Assembly (NCBI RefSeq): GCF_000968015.1
Contig: NZ_LACH01000021.1
Location: 43,324-107,323, forward strand
Direction of reading: 5' to 3'
DNA: 64,000 nt
Source of the DNA: Pseudomonas fluorescens
GTDB lineage: Bacteria > Pseudomonadota > Gammaproteobacteria > Pseudomonadales > Pseudomonadaceae
Shown here one piece after another: positions 9,283 through 17,833 of this stretch (position 1 is its first letter; each line of letters starts with the position of its first letter). Under the pieces are notes generated by a model. It searched no databases. It saw nothing but the letters and a program-made list of their open reading frames with translations, and was not told where the DNA came from. Position numbers and translations under genes: made by a program.

Positions 9283-9984
9283 ATGCCCAACATCCTCCTG
9301 GTCGAAGACGACACCGCGCTCTCCGAATTGATTGCCAGTTACCTGGAACGCAACGGCTATAGCGTCAGCGTGATCAGCCGTGGTGACCATGTGCGCGAAC
9401 GTGCGCGGGTCAATCCGCCGGACCTGGTGATCCTCGACCTGATGCTGCCGGGGCTCGATGGCCTGCAAGTCTGCCGCTTGCTGCGCGCCGATTCGGCCAC
9501 GTTGCCGATCCTGATGCTCACCGCCCGCGACGACAGTCACGATCAGGTGCTGGGCCTGGAAATGGGCGCCGACGACTACGTCACCAAACCCTGCGAACCG
9601 CGCGTGTTGCTGGCCCGGGTGCGGACGTTGTTGCGGCGCAGCAGCCTCACTGAACCGCAGACGGCCAATGACCGCATTCTGATGGGCAATCTGTGCATCG
9701 ACCTGTCCGAGCGCACCGTGACCTGGCGTGAGCAACTGGTCGAGCTGTCCAGCGGTGAATACAACCTGCTGGTGGTGCTCGCTCGGCATGCCGGCGAAGT
9801 GCTCAGCCGCGACCAGATTCTGCAACGCCTGCGCGGCATCGAGTTCAATGGCACCGATCGCTCGGTGGACGTGGCGATTTCCAAGCTGCGGCGCAAGTTC
9901 GACGACCACGCCGGCGAGGCGCGCAAGATCAAGACCGTGTGGGGCAAGGGTTACCTGTTCAGCCGTTCCGAGTGGGAATGCTGA
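9283..9984 (+). CDS. OmpR/PhoB-family response regulator (RstA-like)
   Basis: This 233-residue DNA-binding regulator has a receiver domain (about 1-118) with the acidic pair E8/D9-D10, phospho-acceptor Asp52 in ILDLMLP, and the Thr and Lys switch residues in MLTAR and VTKP. A winged-helix OmpR-type domain (about 130-230) follows and ends with KTVWGKGYLF. The ATG at 9283 was chosen because the receiver begins there (MPNILLVEDD). It is transcribed with the kinase (4-nt gap) and diverges from the RND operon, so it probably controls that pump. The closest named relatives are RstA-type regulators; that is recognition by eye. Confidence 0.93.
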   Translation: MPNILLVEDDTALSELIASYLERNGYSVSVISRGDHVRERARVNPPDLVILDLMLPGLDGLQVCRLLRADSATLPILMLTARDDSHDQVLGLEMGADDYVTKPCEPRVLLARVRTLLRRSSLTEPQTANDRILMGNLCIDLSERTVTWREQLVELSSGEYNLLVVLARHAGEVLSRDQILQRLRGIEFNGTDRSVDVAISKLRRKFDDHAGEARKIKTVWGKGYLFSRSEWEC

Positions 9985-9988
9985 GTCG

Positions 9989-11290
9989 ATGTTCAGAATC
10001 CTGTTTCGCCTGTACCTGGTGACCATCGTTTCGTACAGCGCGGCGATCTATCTGGTGCCTGACGTGGTGATCAAGGTCTTCCAGGAGCGCTTTGTCACCT
10101 ACAACCTCGATTATTCCCGCGGGCTGCAAACCCTCATCGTCAAACAGTTTCACGCCGTGCCCCCGGAGCAGTGGCCGGCCTTGGCCGCGGAGATGGACAA
10201 GGAATTCCAGCCCCTGCACATCGTCCTGACCGGTAACGACGATGCCGATTTCACCCCTAATGAGCGCAAGCGTTTGCAGCGTGGCGAGCACGTCGTGCGC
10301 ATTGGCGACTGGGGCTGGCGCACCCTGGCGGTGTCGCCGCTGAACGAGCGGACGGTGGTGGAGATGGTCGTGCCGCCAGACCCGATGGACGTCAGCCTGT
10401 TGTACTGGAGCATCAACGTGCTGATCGGCGCGACCATGCTCGCCTGCCTGTTGCTGTGGTTGCGCCCGCACTGGCACGACCTGGAACGCCTCAAAGGTAC
10501 GGCTGAACGATTCGGCAAAGGCCACTTGAGCGAGCGCACGCAGATTTCCAAAAGCTCCAACATCGGCAGCCTGGCCAACGTCTTCGACACCATGGCCGGT
10601 GATATCGAGAACTTGCTCAACCAGCAGCGGGACCTGCTCAATGCCGTCTCTCACGAATTGCGCACGCCCCTGACACGACTGGATTTCGGCCTGGCGCTGG
10701 CACTGTCCGACGATTTACCCGCCGCCAGCCGCGAGCGTCTGCAAGGTCTGGTCGCGCACATTCGCGAGCTCGATGAGCTGGTGCTGGAACTGCTGTCCTA
10801 CAGCCGCCTGCAAAACCCGGCGCGGCTGCCGGAGCGGGTCGAGGTGTCGCTGGATGAATTTATCGACAGCATCCTTGGCAGCGTCGACGAAGAACTGGAA
10901 TCCCCGGACATCGTTATCGATGTGCTCCTGCACGGACAACTTGAACGCTTCGCCCTCGACCCAAGACTGACTGCCCGCGCTATTCAGAACCTGCTGCGCA
11001 ATGCGATGCGCTACTGCGAAAAACGCATTCAGATTGGTGTGCGGGTGTGTGCCAAGGGGGCTGAAATCTGGGTGGACGATGACGGGATCGGTATTCCGGA
11101 TGAGGAGCGTGAGCGGATTTTCGAACCGTTCTATCGACTGGATCGCAGTCGGGATCGGGCGACTGGCGGGTTTGGTCTGGGGTTGGCGATCAGTCGACGG
11201 GCGCTAGAGGCTCAGGGCGGTACGCTCACCGTCGAAGCGTCGCCGCTGGGTGGGGCACGGTTCCGTTTGTGGTTGCCCACCTCAGCCTGA
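9989..11290 (+). CDS. Sensor histidine kinase (RstB-like)
   Basis: This 433-residue inner-membrane kinase is the partner of the preceding regulator. It has a first transmembrane segment at about 5-25, a periplasmic sensor of about 110 residues, a second segment at about 138-158, a HAMP domain, and a dimerisation/phosphoacceptor helix with His222 in AVSHELRTPLTR. A catalytic ATPase domain follows with N (NLLRNAMRY), G1 (DDDGIGI), F (FEPFYR) and G2 (GFGLGLAI) boxes. The ATG at 9989 follows the regulator stop by 4 nt. A longer frame upstream overlaps the regulator and was discarded. Confidence 0.93.
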   Translation: MFRILFRLYLVTIVSYSAAIYLVPDVVIKVFQERFVTYNLDYSRGLQTLIVKQFHAVPPEQWPALAAEMDKEFQPLHIVLTGNDDADFTPNERKRLQRGEHVVRIGDWGWRTLAVSPLNERTVVEMVVPPDPMDVSLLYWSINVLIGATMLACLLLWLRPHWHDLERLKGTAERFGKGHLSERTQISKSSNIGSLANVFDTMAGDIENLLNQQRDLLNAVSHELRTPLTRLDFGLALALSDDLPAASRERLQGLVAHIRELDELVLELLSYSRLQNPARLPERVEVSLDEFIDSILGSVDEELESPDIVIDVLLHGQLERFALDPRLTARAIQNLLRNAMRYCEKRIQIGVRVCAKGAEIWVDDDGIGIPDEERERIFEPFYRLDRSRDRATGGFGLGLAISRRALEAQGGTLTVEASPLGGARFRLWLPTSA

Positions 11291-11320
11291 AATGAGCCCC
11301 CAGCCTAGTGACAAAACCAA

Positions 11321-12097
11321 TCACGCGCTCAGCCGGCCTCTCAACAATTTCGCCATGTCCTCCAGATCCGCCACCGGGTTATGCCCGATCAACATCCAGG
11401 CATGTTCCATGTCAGCCCAATAGACAATGTTCATCCCGTACCGGCGCTCCTGGGCGAAATGCCGGCTGCCGCTGTTGGAGCGGGTGACGCACAGCGCCAT
11501 GGGGCCGTGCGTCGGGTCCAGGTAGGTAATTTGGGCAATGGCGACACCGTCGTACTCGAGTATTTGCGCGCGCTTGAACTCGGACCGTGGCAGGGCCAGT
11601 TTCGCCGGCACAAGATTCAGGCCAAGACGTGCATCGATGGTCCGCAGTTGCGCTCGCTGAGCGGCTTCGTCAGTGGCCAGATGGTCCAGGGTTTGCGGCA
11701 CGTAAAGCGACATGTACTCGGCCACCAGCCCGCGCCAGTTTTCCTTTTGCTGGCTCAACCGCCAACCGAGGAACAGCCGATCCGCCACCACACCACTCAA
11801 CACCAACCCGGCGGCCGCCGCGAGAAACCAGCGCCGATTCATGGCTGGGCGTTCAGGTGAAGGCAAGGTGTCGAGCATCGATTGCAAGCGGTCCACGGGC
11901 GCCTGTCGGCCCAACTCGTCGTAGGCCGCCTTGAACGGCAGGTTGCTGCGGGCCAGCCATTGCAGGCGCAGGTTGAGCGTCGGGTTCTCGGCAATGGCCG
12001 CGTCGATGCGGGTGCGCTGTTCGTTGTCGAGCTGGTTGTCGAGGTAGGCCACCAGTTGCTCATCCGAGGGTACCGTCGGGCGTGCGTGATCGTTCAT
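11321..12097 (-). CDS. Transmembrane anti-sigma factor
   Basis: This 258-residue protein has a cytoplasmic N-terminal helical region (about 1-80) that begins like anti-sigma domains (DEQLVAYLDNQLDNEQRTRI), a single membrane helix at about 88-108 (FLAAAAGLVLSGVVADRLF), and a periplasmic C-terminal region of about 150 residues. It starts at an ATG that overlaps the sigma-factor stop (ATGA), the arrangement expected for a sigma/anti-sigma pair. There is no CHCC zinc motif. Its periplasmic part should sense an envelope signal; the nature of the signal is unknown. Confidence 0.9.
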   Translation of the reverse strand: MNDHARPTVPSDEQLVAYLDNQLDNEQRTRIDAAIAENPTLNLRLQWLARSNLPFKAAYDELGRQAPVDRLQSMLDTLPSPERPAMNRRWFLAAAAGLVLSGVVADRLFLGWRLSQQKENWRGLVAEYMSLYVPQTLDHLATDEAAQRAQLRTIDARLGLNLVPAKLALPRSEFKRAQILEYDGVAIAQITYLDPTHGPMALCVTRSNSGSRHFAQERRYGMNIVYWADMEHAWMLIGHNPVADLEDMAKLLRGRLSA

Positions 12098-12621
12098 CGA
12101 CGTTCTCCTGTGGAAGGGTTCGGCACGGTGTGCAATGGCGGGTATTCGGCCAGTTTTGCGCGTGCCGCAGCCAGGCGACTCATGACAGTGCCGATGGGGA
12201 CGTCCAGCACGTCGGCCACTTCGCGGTAGGACAAGCCCTCGACGTAGGCGAGAAACACCGTTTCGCGTTGGGTTTCGGGCAGGGCATCAACGCGCCGAAT
12301 CACCTGAGCCGCGAGGACATGGGTTTGCGCCGCATACTCGCCATCGAACGACAAGGCGTTGTCGGCATCCACCAGCCCTTGTCCATGACGCACTCTTCGG
12401 GAGCGAACTTCGTTGAGCCAGATCGAGTGCAGAATACTCAGCAACCAGCGGTCCATGCGCGAGCCCGGGATAAACTGCCCGGCACGCTCGAGCGCCCGCA
12501 CGCAGGTGGCCTGCACCAGGTCTTCGGCGACATGCCGTTGCCGGGACAACAGCAGGCCGTAGCGCCATAAACGCGCCAGGTGCTGGCCCAGTTCTGCCCG
12601 TATTGCCTGATCGCTGGCGAT
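12094..12621 (-). CDS. ECF RNA polymerase sigma factor with an apparent ATC start
   Basis: This small sigma-70 family factor of about 175 residues has region 2 (HVAEDLVQATCVRALERA, then a WLLSILHSIWLNEVR segment) and region 4 with a helix-turn-helix (GLSYREVADVLDVPIGTVMSRLAAARAKL). Homology to region 2.1 (LGQHLARLWRYGLLLSRQR) runs upstream of the first conventional start, a TTG at 12549. Between the in-frame stop near 12646 and that TTG there is no ATG, GTG or TTG. However, an ATC at 12621-12619 sits 5 nt after a perfect GGAGG. The start given here is that ATC. It follows the TPR gene by about 24 nt and overlaps the anti-sigma gene by 4 nt. Confidence 0.85.
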   Translation of the reverse strand: MASDQAIRAELGQHLARLWRYGLLLSRQRHVAEDLVQATCVRALERAGQFIPGSRMDRWLLSILHSIWLNEVRSRRVRHGQGLVDADNALSFDGEYAAQTHVLAAQVIRRVDALPETQRETVFLAYVEGLSYREVADVLDVPIGTVMSRLAAARAKLAEYPPLHTVPNPSTGERR

Positions 12622-12645
12622 GGCGACCTCCGTCTGCTCGGTGTG

Positions 12646-13182
12646 TCAGGTTTTCGATGAATCGTTGATGGCTTCGGCCAGGTCCTGGTATTCCTCGCAG
12701 GTGGTGCTGCCGCAGATGGATTTGATTTGCTGCAACTGTTCTTGAGCGAGGTCCAGCCTACCTTTGATCACATACGCTTCGCCGAGGTATTCGCGAACTT
12801 GTGCGTAGTGCGGGTCAAGTTTGACCGATTGCAGGTAATAACCGATGCCTTCGTCGGTCCGCCCCAGTTTACGCGTGGCGTAGCCGCGATAGTTCAAGGC
12901 TTTGGCGGTGTTTGGCTGTTTGAGGGTGTCGAGCAGGGCCAGCGCTTCCTCGTAGCGACCGTCCTTGGCCAGTCGATACGCGTAATCGGTGCGCTCGGCG
13001 TCTGGTACCAGGCTGCTGGTTTGCTTGAGGCATTTTTGCGACCGGGAGTCGAAGACCTGCCCTTTGGGGCAATTGGGTCGTGCGGGGGCTTCATCGCCAC
13101 CACCATTGGCGAACGCCAACGAACTGGACAATGCGACTGCCAGCAGCAACTGGACGGTTAACACAGCGAAACGGGTGTTCAT
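12646..13182 (-). CDS. Secreted tetratricopeptide-repeat protein
   Basis: This 178-residue protein has a signal peptide (about 1-26, ending SLAFA) followed by a short region with two cysteines (PNCPKGQVFDSRSQKCLKQ), then two to three TPR units (about 63-165) and a further Cys pair near the end (ICGSTTCEEY). The four cysteines suggest periplasmic disulfides. It is the first gene of an operon with the ECF sigma and anti-sigma factors, so it may belong to the signal-sensing arm or be a target of the sigma factor. GGAG lies 8 nt before the ATG. Confidence 0.88.
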   Translation of the reverse strand: MNTRFAVLTVQLLLAVALSSSLAFANGGGDEAPARPNCPKGQVFDSRSQKCLKQTSSLVPDAERTDYAYRLAKDGRYEEALALLDTLKQPNTAKALNYRGYATRKLGRTDEGIGYYLQSVKLDPHYAQVREYLGEAYVIKGRLDLAQEQLQQIKSICGSTTCEEYQDLAEAINDSSKT

Positions 13183-13334
13183 GGGCGATGCTCCACAGGT
13201 TAACTCTCAGGGGCGATGAAAGATGAACACCGCAGGGTGAACAATTATTCATTTCGTTCTGGCGGTCTGTGCAAGGAAAGCTCAAATCGAAGCGTTATGC
13301 TCGACAGCATTCGTTGTCGATCTGGAGCACTGTC

Positions 13335-13385
13335 ATGAAAGATCAGGTCCATCACTCGGCGGCTGCCGGCTATAGAACCGGCTAG
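13335..13385 (+). pseudogene. Possible 5' remnant of a class I methyltransferase gene
   Basis: A 16-codon frame (starting MKDQVHHSAAAGYRTG) opens after a plausible leader and stops at TAG just where the convergent dehydrogenase gene ends. The N-terminal pattern HHxAAxGY resembles the start of SAM-dependent methyltransferases found in pseudomonads, from memory. No downstream coding sequence for such a protein remains. If so, a deletion removed all but the first codons. It could also be a chance short frame. The surrounding 13183-13334 otherwise holds only the promoter region of the TPR-sigma operon. Confidence 0.3.
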
Positions 13386-14335
13386 CCCAATAACCGAATC
13401 GGTTGTCCCGCAGACCAGGCTTGAATGTCCTCGATCATCTGCGAGAAAAACTGGTGGTAGTTTTGCTGGCTGACATACCCGACGTGGGGCGTGGCCAGCA
13501 CATTGTCCAGGGTTCTGAACGGATGATGAGGCGGCAAGGGTTCCTGCTCGAACACGTCCAGCGCAGCGCCTGCCAGTCGCCGTTTCTGCAACGCCTTGAT
13601 CAACGCGGACTCATCGACAATCGGACCACGGGCCGTGTTGACCAGCAGCGCCGAGGGTTTCATCCAGTCCAGCGCCTGGGCGTCCACCAAGCCTCGGCTG
13701 CGATCGCTGAGCACCAGATGGACCGACAACACATCGGCCTGTTCGAACAGTTCCTGCTTGCTGACGTAGGTCACGCCGACCTCGGCCGCACGTTCGGCGG
13801 TCAGGTTCTCGCTCCAGGCAATCACCCGCATGCCGAACACTTGACCGAACTGGGCAACGCGAGTGCCAATGCTGCCCAGACCGAGGATCGCCAGGGTCTT
13901 GCCGTGCAGATCGCCACCCAGGCTTTGCTGCCATAAACCGGCGCGCAGGGCGTTGGCTTCGACGACCAGGTTGCGGGTCGCCGCCATGATCAGCGCCCAA
14001 GTCAGTTCCGGCGCGGCGTGCTTGTAACTGTCGGTGCCACAGACCTGAATGCCCAGCGTTGCGGCGGCTTTCAGGTCCAGCGCGGCGTTGCGCATGCTGC
14101 CAGTGGCCAGCAGCTTGAGTTTCGGTAAGCGCCGCAGCAGGTCCTCGTCGAAACGGGTGCGCTCGCGCATCACGCAGATCACCTCGAACTCGCCTAGCCG
14201 TGCCGCCAGGGTTTCGTTGTCGGCAGGGTAGTCATGGAGGAAGCTCACTTCACCGATGTCGTCCAGCACCGACCAGTCCACCACATCACGGGCCACGTCC
14301 TGCCAGTCATCAATCACCGCAATCTGCACTGCCAT
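13382..14335 (-). CDS. D-2-hydroxyacid dehydrogenase family protein
   Basis: This 317-residue NAD(P)-dependent oxidoreductase interconverts 2-hydroxy and 2-keto acids. The Rossmann motif GLGSIG is at about residues 150-155, and the catalytic Arg (VNTARGPIVDE), Glu (DVFEQEPLP) and His (ATPHVGY) are all present. Length is normal. The gene follows the alpha/beta hydrolase with a 13-nt gap, suggesting co-transcription. Its substrate cannot be told from sequence; the family also contains phosphoglycerate and glyoxylate reductases. Confidence 0.92.
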   Translation of the reverse strand: MAVQIAVIDDWQDVARDVVDWSVLDDIGEVSFLHDYPADNETLAARLGEFEVICVMRERTRFDEDLLRRLPKLKLLATGSMRNAALDLKAAATLGIQVCGTDSYKHAAPELTWALIMAATRNLVVEANALRAGLWQQSLGGDLHGKTLAILGLGSIGTRVAQFGQVFGMRVIAWSENLTAERAAEVGVTYVSKQELFEQADVLSVHLVLSDRSRGLVDAQALDWMKPSALLVNTARGPIVDESALIKALQKRRLAGAALDVFEQEPLPPHHPFRTLDNVLATPHVGYVSQQNYHQFFSQMIEDIQAWSAGQPIRLLG

Positions 14336-14348
14336 CAGCCTTACCTCA

Positions 14349-15374
14349 TCAATGAACGGGGTTGGTTTTGTTCAGCCAGGCGAGCAGGGCCTGGTGGAAT
14401 TGTGCCGGTTCTTCCATTTGCGGCGCGTGGCCCATGCCGGGGAATTCGACCAGCGTCGACCGGGGAATCAGTTTTGCCACCTGCTTGCCGAGGACGTTGT
14501 AGTGACCGAGTTTCGCCTTGACCTCGGGCGGTGCGATGTCGCTGCCGATGGCGGTGGTGTCGGATGTACCGATCAGCAGCAAGGTCGGCATCTTCAGGTC
14601 CTTGAACTCGTAGTACACCGGTTGGGTGAAGATCATGTCGTAGATCAGCGCCGAATTCCACGCCACCTGCGTATGCCCCGGCCCTTTGTTCAGCCCGGCG
14701 AGCATGTCTACCCAGCGATCGAATTCAGGTTTCCAGCGGCCGCCGTAATAGGTGTTGCGTTCATAGGTGCGGATGCCTTCGGCCGTGAGTTTCAGCTCGC
14801 GCTCATACCATTGATCAACCGTGCGATAGGGCACGCCGAGGGCTTTCCAGTCTTCCAGGCCGATGGGGTTGACCAGTGCCAGTTGTTCAACTTGATCGGG
14901 GTATTGCAGCGCATAGCGGGTAGCGAGCATGCCGCCGGTGGAATGCCCGAGAATACTGGTCTTCTGAATGCCCAGGGCCTTGAGCAGTTGCTGGGTGTTG
15001 GTCGCCAGTTGCTGGAAGCTGTACTGATAGTTGTCCGGTTTACTGGAGGTGCAAAAACCGATTTGATCCGGGGCGATGACCCGGTAACCGGCCTCGCTCA
15101 GGGCCTTGATCGAAGTGTCCCAAGTGGCACCGCAGAAGTTCTTGCCGTGCATCAGCACCACGATGCGTCCATTGGCCTTGCCGTGAGCAGCGACATCCAT
15201 ATAACCCATTTGCAGGGATTTACCCTGGGACTCAAAGGCGAAATGCTTGACTGTGTAGGGGTACTCGAAACCCTGCAGCTGCGGTCCATATTCCGGGCCT
15301 TCGGCGTGGGCGATGACAGGCAATGCAGCGGTCAGCAGCAGGCCGGGCAGCCAGCGGGAGCGGGTGAGGGACAT
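14349..15374 (-). CDS. Secreted alpha/beta hydrolase
   Basis: This 341-residue protein has a signal peptide (about 1-26, ending VIAHA) and an alpha/beta-hydrolase fold. It has an oxyanion-loop HGKNFCG segment, the nucleophile elbow GHSTGGM, an acidic residue in LLIGTSDTTA, and the catalytic His in GMGHAPQMEEP. The start at 15374 is preferred over an ATG 12 nt upstream because GGAG lies 6 nt before it. It is probably a periplasmic esterase or related hydrolase. It precedes the dehydrogenase gene. Confidence 0.9.
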   Translation of the reverse strand: MSLTRSRWLPGLLLTAALPVIAHAEGPEYGPQLQGFEYPYTVKHFAFESQGKSLQMGYMDVAAHGKANGRIVVLMHGKNFCGATWDTSIKALSEAGYRVIAPDQIGFCTSSKPDNYQYSFQQLATNTQQLLKALGIQKTSILGHSTGGMLATRYALQYPDQVEQLALVNPIGLEDWKALGVPYRTVDQWYERELKLTAEGIRTYERNTYYGGRWKPEFDRWVDMLAGLNKGPGHTQVAWNSALIYDMIFTQPVYYEFKDLKMPTLLLIGTSDTTAIGSDIAPPEVKAKLGHYNVLGKQVAKLIPRSTLVEFPGMGHAPQMEEPAQFHQALLAWLNKTNPVH

Positions 15375-15458
15375 GGGGAACTCCATTGGAAATCGGCCGA
15401 TGCTGGATCGGCATGATTAGGGCGACATTAAACACAGGCAATCGCCGTGGATGATCGT

Positions 15459-15893
15459 TCAACCCATCCAGCCCACTGTGGCCATGGCCAACACACCATA
15501 ACGGGCGCCTTTGGCAAGGGTCACGATCAGCAGGAATCGCCCCAGCGGCTCGCGCATCACACCGGCCACCAAGGTCAGCGGATCACCGATCACAGGCACC
15601 CAGCTCAGCAGCAACGACCACTGGCCGTAACGCTGATAATGAACCCGGGCTTTTTCCAGATGGCGCGGGCTGACCGGAAACCAGCGCCGATCACGAAACC
15701 GCTCGATACCGCGCCCCAGCCACCAGTTCAGCAGTGACCCCAGAACGTTGCCCAATGTCGCCACGGCGAGCAGCGACCAGAGCCAATACTTGCCGCTGAG
15801 CAACAGCCCCACCAACACCGCTTCGGACTGCAAGGGCAGCAAGGTTGCCGCACCGAATGCGGCGAAGAACAGCCCGAAGTACGCACCAAACAT
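15459..15893 (-). CDS. YqaA family membrane protein (SNARE-associated/DedA-like)
   Basis: This 144-residue protein has about four hydrophobic segments and the YqaA/DedA pattern, including the GNVLGSLLNWWLGR stretch and a second re-entrant-like segment with WVPVIGDPLTLVAGVMR. Relatives of this fold act in lipid scrambling or membrane homeostasis; the exact role of YqaA is not established. The ATG at 15893 overlaps the stop of the upstream DUF411 gene (TGATG), which points to translational coupling. A TTG directly before it is an alternative start. Confidence 0.88.
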   Translation of the reverse strand: MFGAYFGLFFAAFGAATLLPLQSEAVLVGLLLSGKYWLWSLLAVATLGNVLGSLLNWWLGRGIERFRDRRWFPVSPRHLEKARVHYQRYGQWSLLLSWVPVIGDPLTLVAGVMREPLGRFLLIVTLAKGARYGVLAMATVGWMG

Positions 15894-16339
15894 CAATGGG
15901 CGGGGTAGTCCGCCACCACCACGTCAGTGCCGTCTTTTTTCAGGCCGATCACTTGATACGCATCACTCATGCCGTCCATTTCCATGCCGGGTGAACCCAT
16001 GGGCATGCCGGGGGCGGCAACGCCCAACAGATCGTCGCGCTTGCTCAAGGCCAGCACCTGATCGGCGGGGACATGACCTTCAACGAATTTGCCGTTGATC
16101 AAGCCGGTATGGCACGACGCCAGGCGCGGAGGCACGCCGTGCTGTTGCTTGAATTCGCTCATGTTGGCTTCGACGTGATCGTCGACTTTGAAGCCGTTGG
16201 CTTCCAGATGGCTGATCCATTTTTTGCAGCAACCGCAATTGGCATCGCGGTGAACCTCGATCGGGATCAGGTCGGCGGCCTGGGCCAGGGAGGAAATAAA
16301 CAGGGCGCTCAGGGCGACCAGACGCAGGTGGGTTCGCAT
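15893..16339 (-). CDS. DUF411 periplasmic metal-binding protein
   Basis: This 148-residue protein has a signal peptide (about 1-21) followed by a thioredoxin-like DUF411 domain containing CGCCKKW and the conserved SCHTG and EGHVPADQ motifs. A Met-rich stretch (GMPMGSPGMEMDGM) near the end fits copper binding. DUF411 proteins are often found beside copper-resistance genes; here the partner is YqaA instead. A role in periplasmic copper handling is inferred from these motifs. Confidence 0.9.
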   Translation of the reverse strand: MRTHLRLVALSALFISSLAQAADLIPIEVHRDANCGCCKKWISHLEANGFKVDDHVEANMSEFKQQHGVPPRLASCHTGLINGKFVEGHVPADQVLALSKRDDLLGVAAPGMPMGSPGMEMDGMSDAYQVIGLKKDGTDVVVADYPAH

Positions 16340-16445
16340 GGGGAATCTCGTTTCGAATGGCGGCCAAAAAAATGCATTCTGACCATTTTAGCCGGCATCG
16401 AGGCAGGAGATTGTTTCGAAGTAATACGGCTAACGCAAAATCATT

Positions 16446-16540
16446 TGTGGCGAGGGGGTTTACCCCCGTTCGGCTGCACAGCAGTCGTAGATTTTATGGG
16501 GCCGCTTCGCAGCCCAACGGGGGTAAACCCCCTCGCCACA
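16446..16540. repeat. Inverted repeat, TGTGGCGAGGGGGTTTACCCCCG family
   Basis: Two nearly perfect 24-26-base inverted arms (starting TGTGGCGAGGGGGTTTACCC) enclose about 45 nt that include a second small inverted element (CTGCACAGCAG/GCTTCGCAGC). A related copy occurs at 52916. It fills most of the gap between DUF411 and the aldo/keto reductase. Confidence 0.92.
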
Positions 16541-16565
16541 GGGAGCGTGGGTAACTCAAGAGCGG

Positions 16566-16730
16566 TTAACGGACCTTGAACCGCCCCATGATCGCGCTCA
16601 CGCGACTGTTGGCTTCCAGCAGTTGTTGGGTATTGATCTCGCTGGCCTGACCGCTTTTCACCAGTTCGTCGATCGAGGGCCACTTGTTCTTCGGTGTGAC
16701 GCAGCGGGCCAGGTGTTGGTTACCGGTCAA
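16566..16730 (-). CDS. Short unrecognised frame after the aldo/keto reductase
   Basis: A 54-codon frame (TTG at 16730, TAA at 16568-16566) overlaps the last codons of the aldo/keto reductase. Its translation is helical and amphipathic, with segments [15 protein letters not shown] and [18 protein letters not shown]. This looks like the C-terminal end of a larger helical protein rather than random sequence. It may be the relic 3' end of a deleted gene or a true small protein coupled to the reductase. I do not recognise it with certainty. Confidence 0.35.
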   Translation of the reverse strand: MTGNQHLARCVTPKNKWPSIDELVKSGQASEINTQQLLEANSRVSAIMGRFKVR

Positions 16731-17715
16731 GCAACTTCATGACTTCCTCCGGGTAACGTAAGCCAGCCGTGGCATTGGCCGGGAATATCGCTTCCAGCGC
16801 TTGCAAGTCTTCACCGCTGAGTTTCACGTTCAGCGCGGCCACATTTTCTTCCAGGTATTTACGTTGTTTAGTCCCCGGAATCGGGATTACGTAATCACCC
16901 TGAGCCAGTACCCATGCGAGTGCCAGTTGACCGGCGGTCACGCCTTTTTCTGCGGCCAGGTCCTGCACTTGCTGCACCAGCAACAGATTCCTGGCGAAAT
17001 TCTCGCCTTGAAAACGCGGGCTGAAACGACGGTAGTCGTCTGCCGCAAAATCATCAGGGCTTTTCAGCGCTCCGGTGAGAAAACCACGGCCCAAAGGGCT
17101 GTAGGGGACGAAGGCGATTCCCAGTCGCTGACACGCAGCCAGACAACCGTTTTCCTCCTGATCGCGGCTCCACAACGAATACTCGCTTTGCAGTGCACTG
17201 ATCGGATGAACCTTGTGTGCCCGCTCAAGCGTTGCGGCCGAGGCCTCGCTCAAACCCAGGTACCGAACCTTGCCGGCTTTCACCAGGTCGGCCATGGCGC
17301 CGACGGTTTCCTCGATGGCCACCTGCGGATCGATGCGGTGCTGGTAATACAAATCCAGGGTCTCGACACCGAGGCGCTTCAGGGTGCCGTCGATAGAGGC
17401 GCGAATGTACTCCGGTCGGCCGTTGACGCCTCGCGCAACCGGATTGCCCGGGTCGCGGACGATCCCGAATTTGCTGGCCAGAAACACCTGGTCGCGTTTG
17501 CCGACGATGGCTTTGCCGATCAGTTCTTCGTTGGTGTGCGGGCCGTACATGTCAGCGGTGTCGAGCAGGTTGATCCCCAACTCCAGCGCGCGGTGCAGAG
17601 TGGCCGTGGCTTCGCGGATGTCCACGCCAGTCGTGTAGAAATCGGTCATGCCCATGCAGCCCAGACCTATCGCGCTCACTTGTGGACCATTTTTACCCAG
17701 TTGACGTGTGTGCAT
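16720..17715 (-). CDS. Aldo/keto reductase
   Basis: This 331-residue NADPH-dependent reductase of aldehydes and ketones shows the N-terminal [16 protein letters not shown] region, the catalytic tetrad Asp (LLDTADMYG, with Tyr), Lys (LASKFG) and His (YYQHRIDP), and the C-terminal cofactor segment [15 protein letters not shown]. It belongs to the AKR13-like group, judged by eye. The start at 17715 was chosen for its GGGAG site and because the domain begins there. It is divergent from a LysR regulator, which probably controls it. Confidence 0.93.
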   Translation of the reverse strand: MHTRQLGKNGPQVSAIGLGCMGMTDFYTTGVDIREATATLHRALELGINLLDTADMYGPHTNEELIGKAIVGKRDQVFLASKFGIVRDPGNPVARGVNGRPEYIRASIDGTLKRLGVETLDLYYQHRIDPQVAIEETVGAMADLVKAGKVRYLGLSEASAATLERAHKVHPISALQSEYSLWSRDQEENGCLAACQRLGIAFVPYSPLGRGFLTGALKSPDDFAADDYRRFSPRFQGENFARNLLLVQQVQDLAAEKGVTAGQLALAWVLAQGDYVIPIPGTKQRKYLEENVAALNVKLSGEDLQALEAIFPANATAGLRYPEEVMKLLDR

Positions 17716-17833
17716 GAAATCAGCTCCCTGTGAATGTGGAGTCCATTGTTGACCTCGACAGAAACAAGATAAACCGGCTAAAACTGCTATCACTGTTCGT
17801 AATTTCTAAATAATCAGCCGGTAAGCAAAAGCA
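17716..17833. promoter_or_regulatory. Divergent promoter region, aldo/keto reductase and LysR
   Basis: The 118-nt AT-richer gap lies between divergent genes. It contains inverted 7-base arms ACCGGCT (17773-17779) and AGCCGGT (17816-17822) spaced by 36 nt, a possible LysR-type binding arrangement. The right arm lies just before the LysR start, fitting autoregulation. Confidence 0.4.

Noticed and set aside
7834..10026. A 730-codon minus-strand frame joining the adaptor to sequence opposite the two-component genes
   Set aside because: The lipoprotein signal of the adaptor begins at 8991; the upstream part is antisense to the response regulator.
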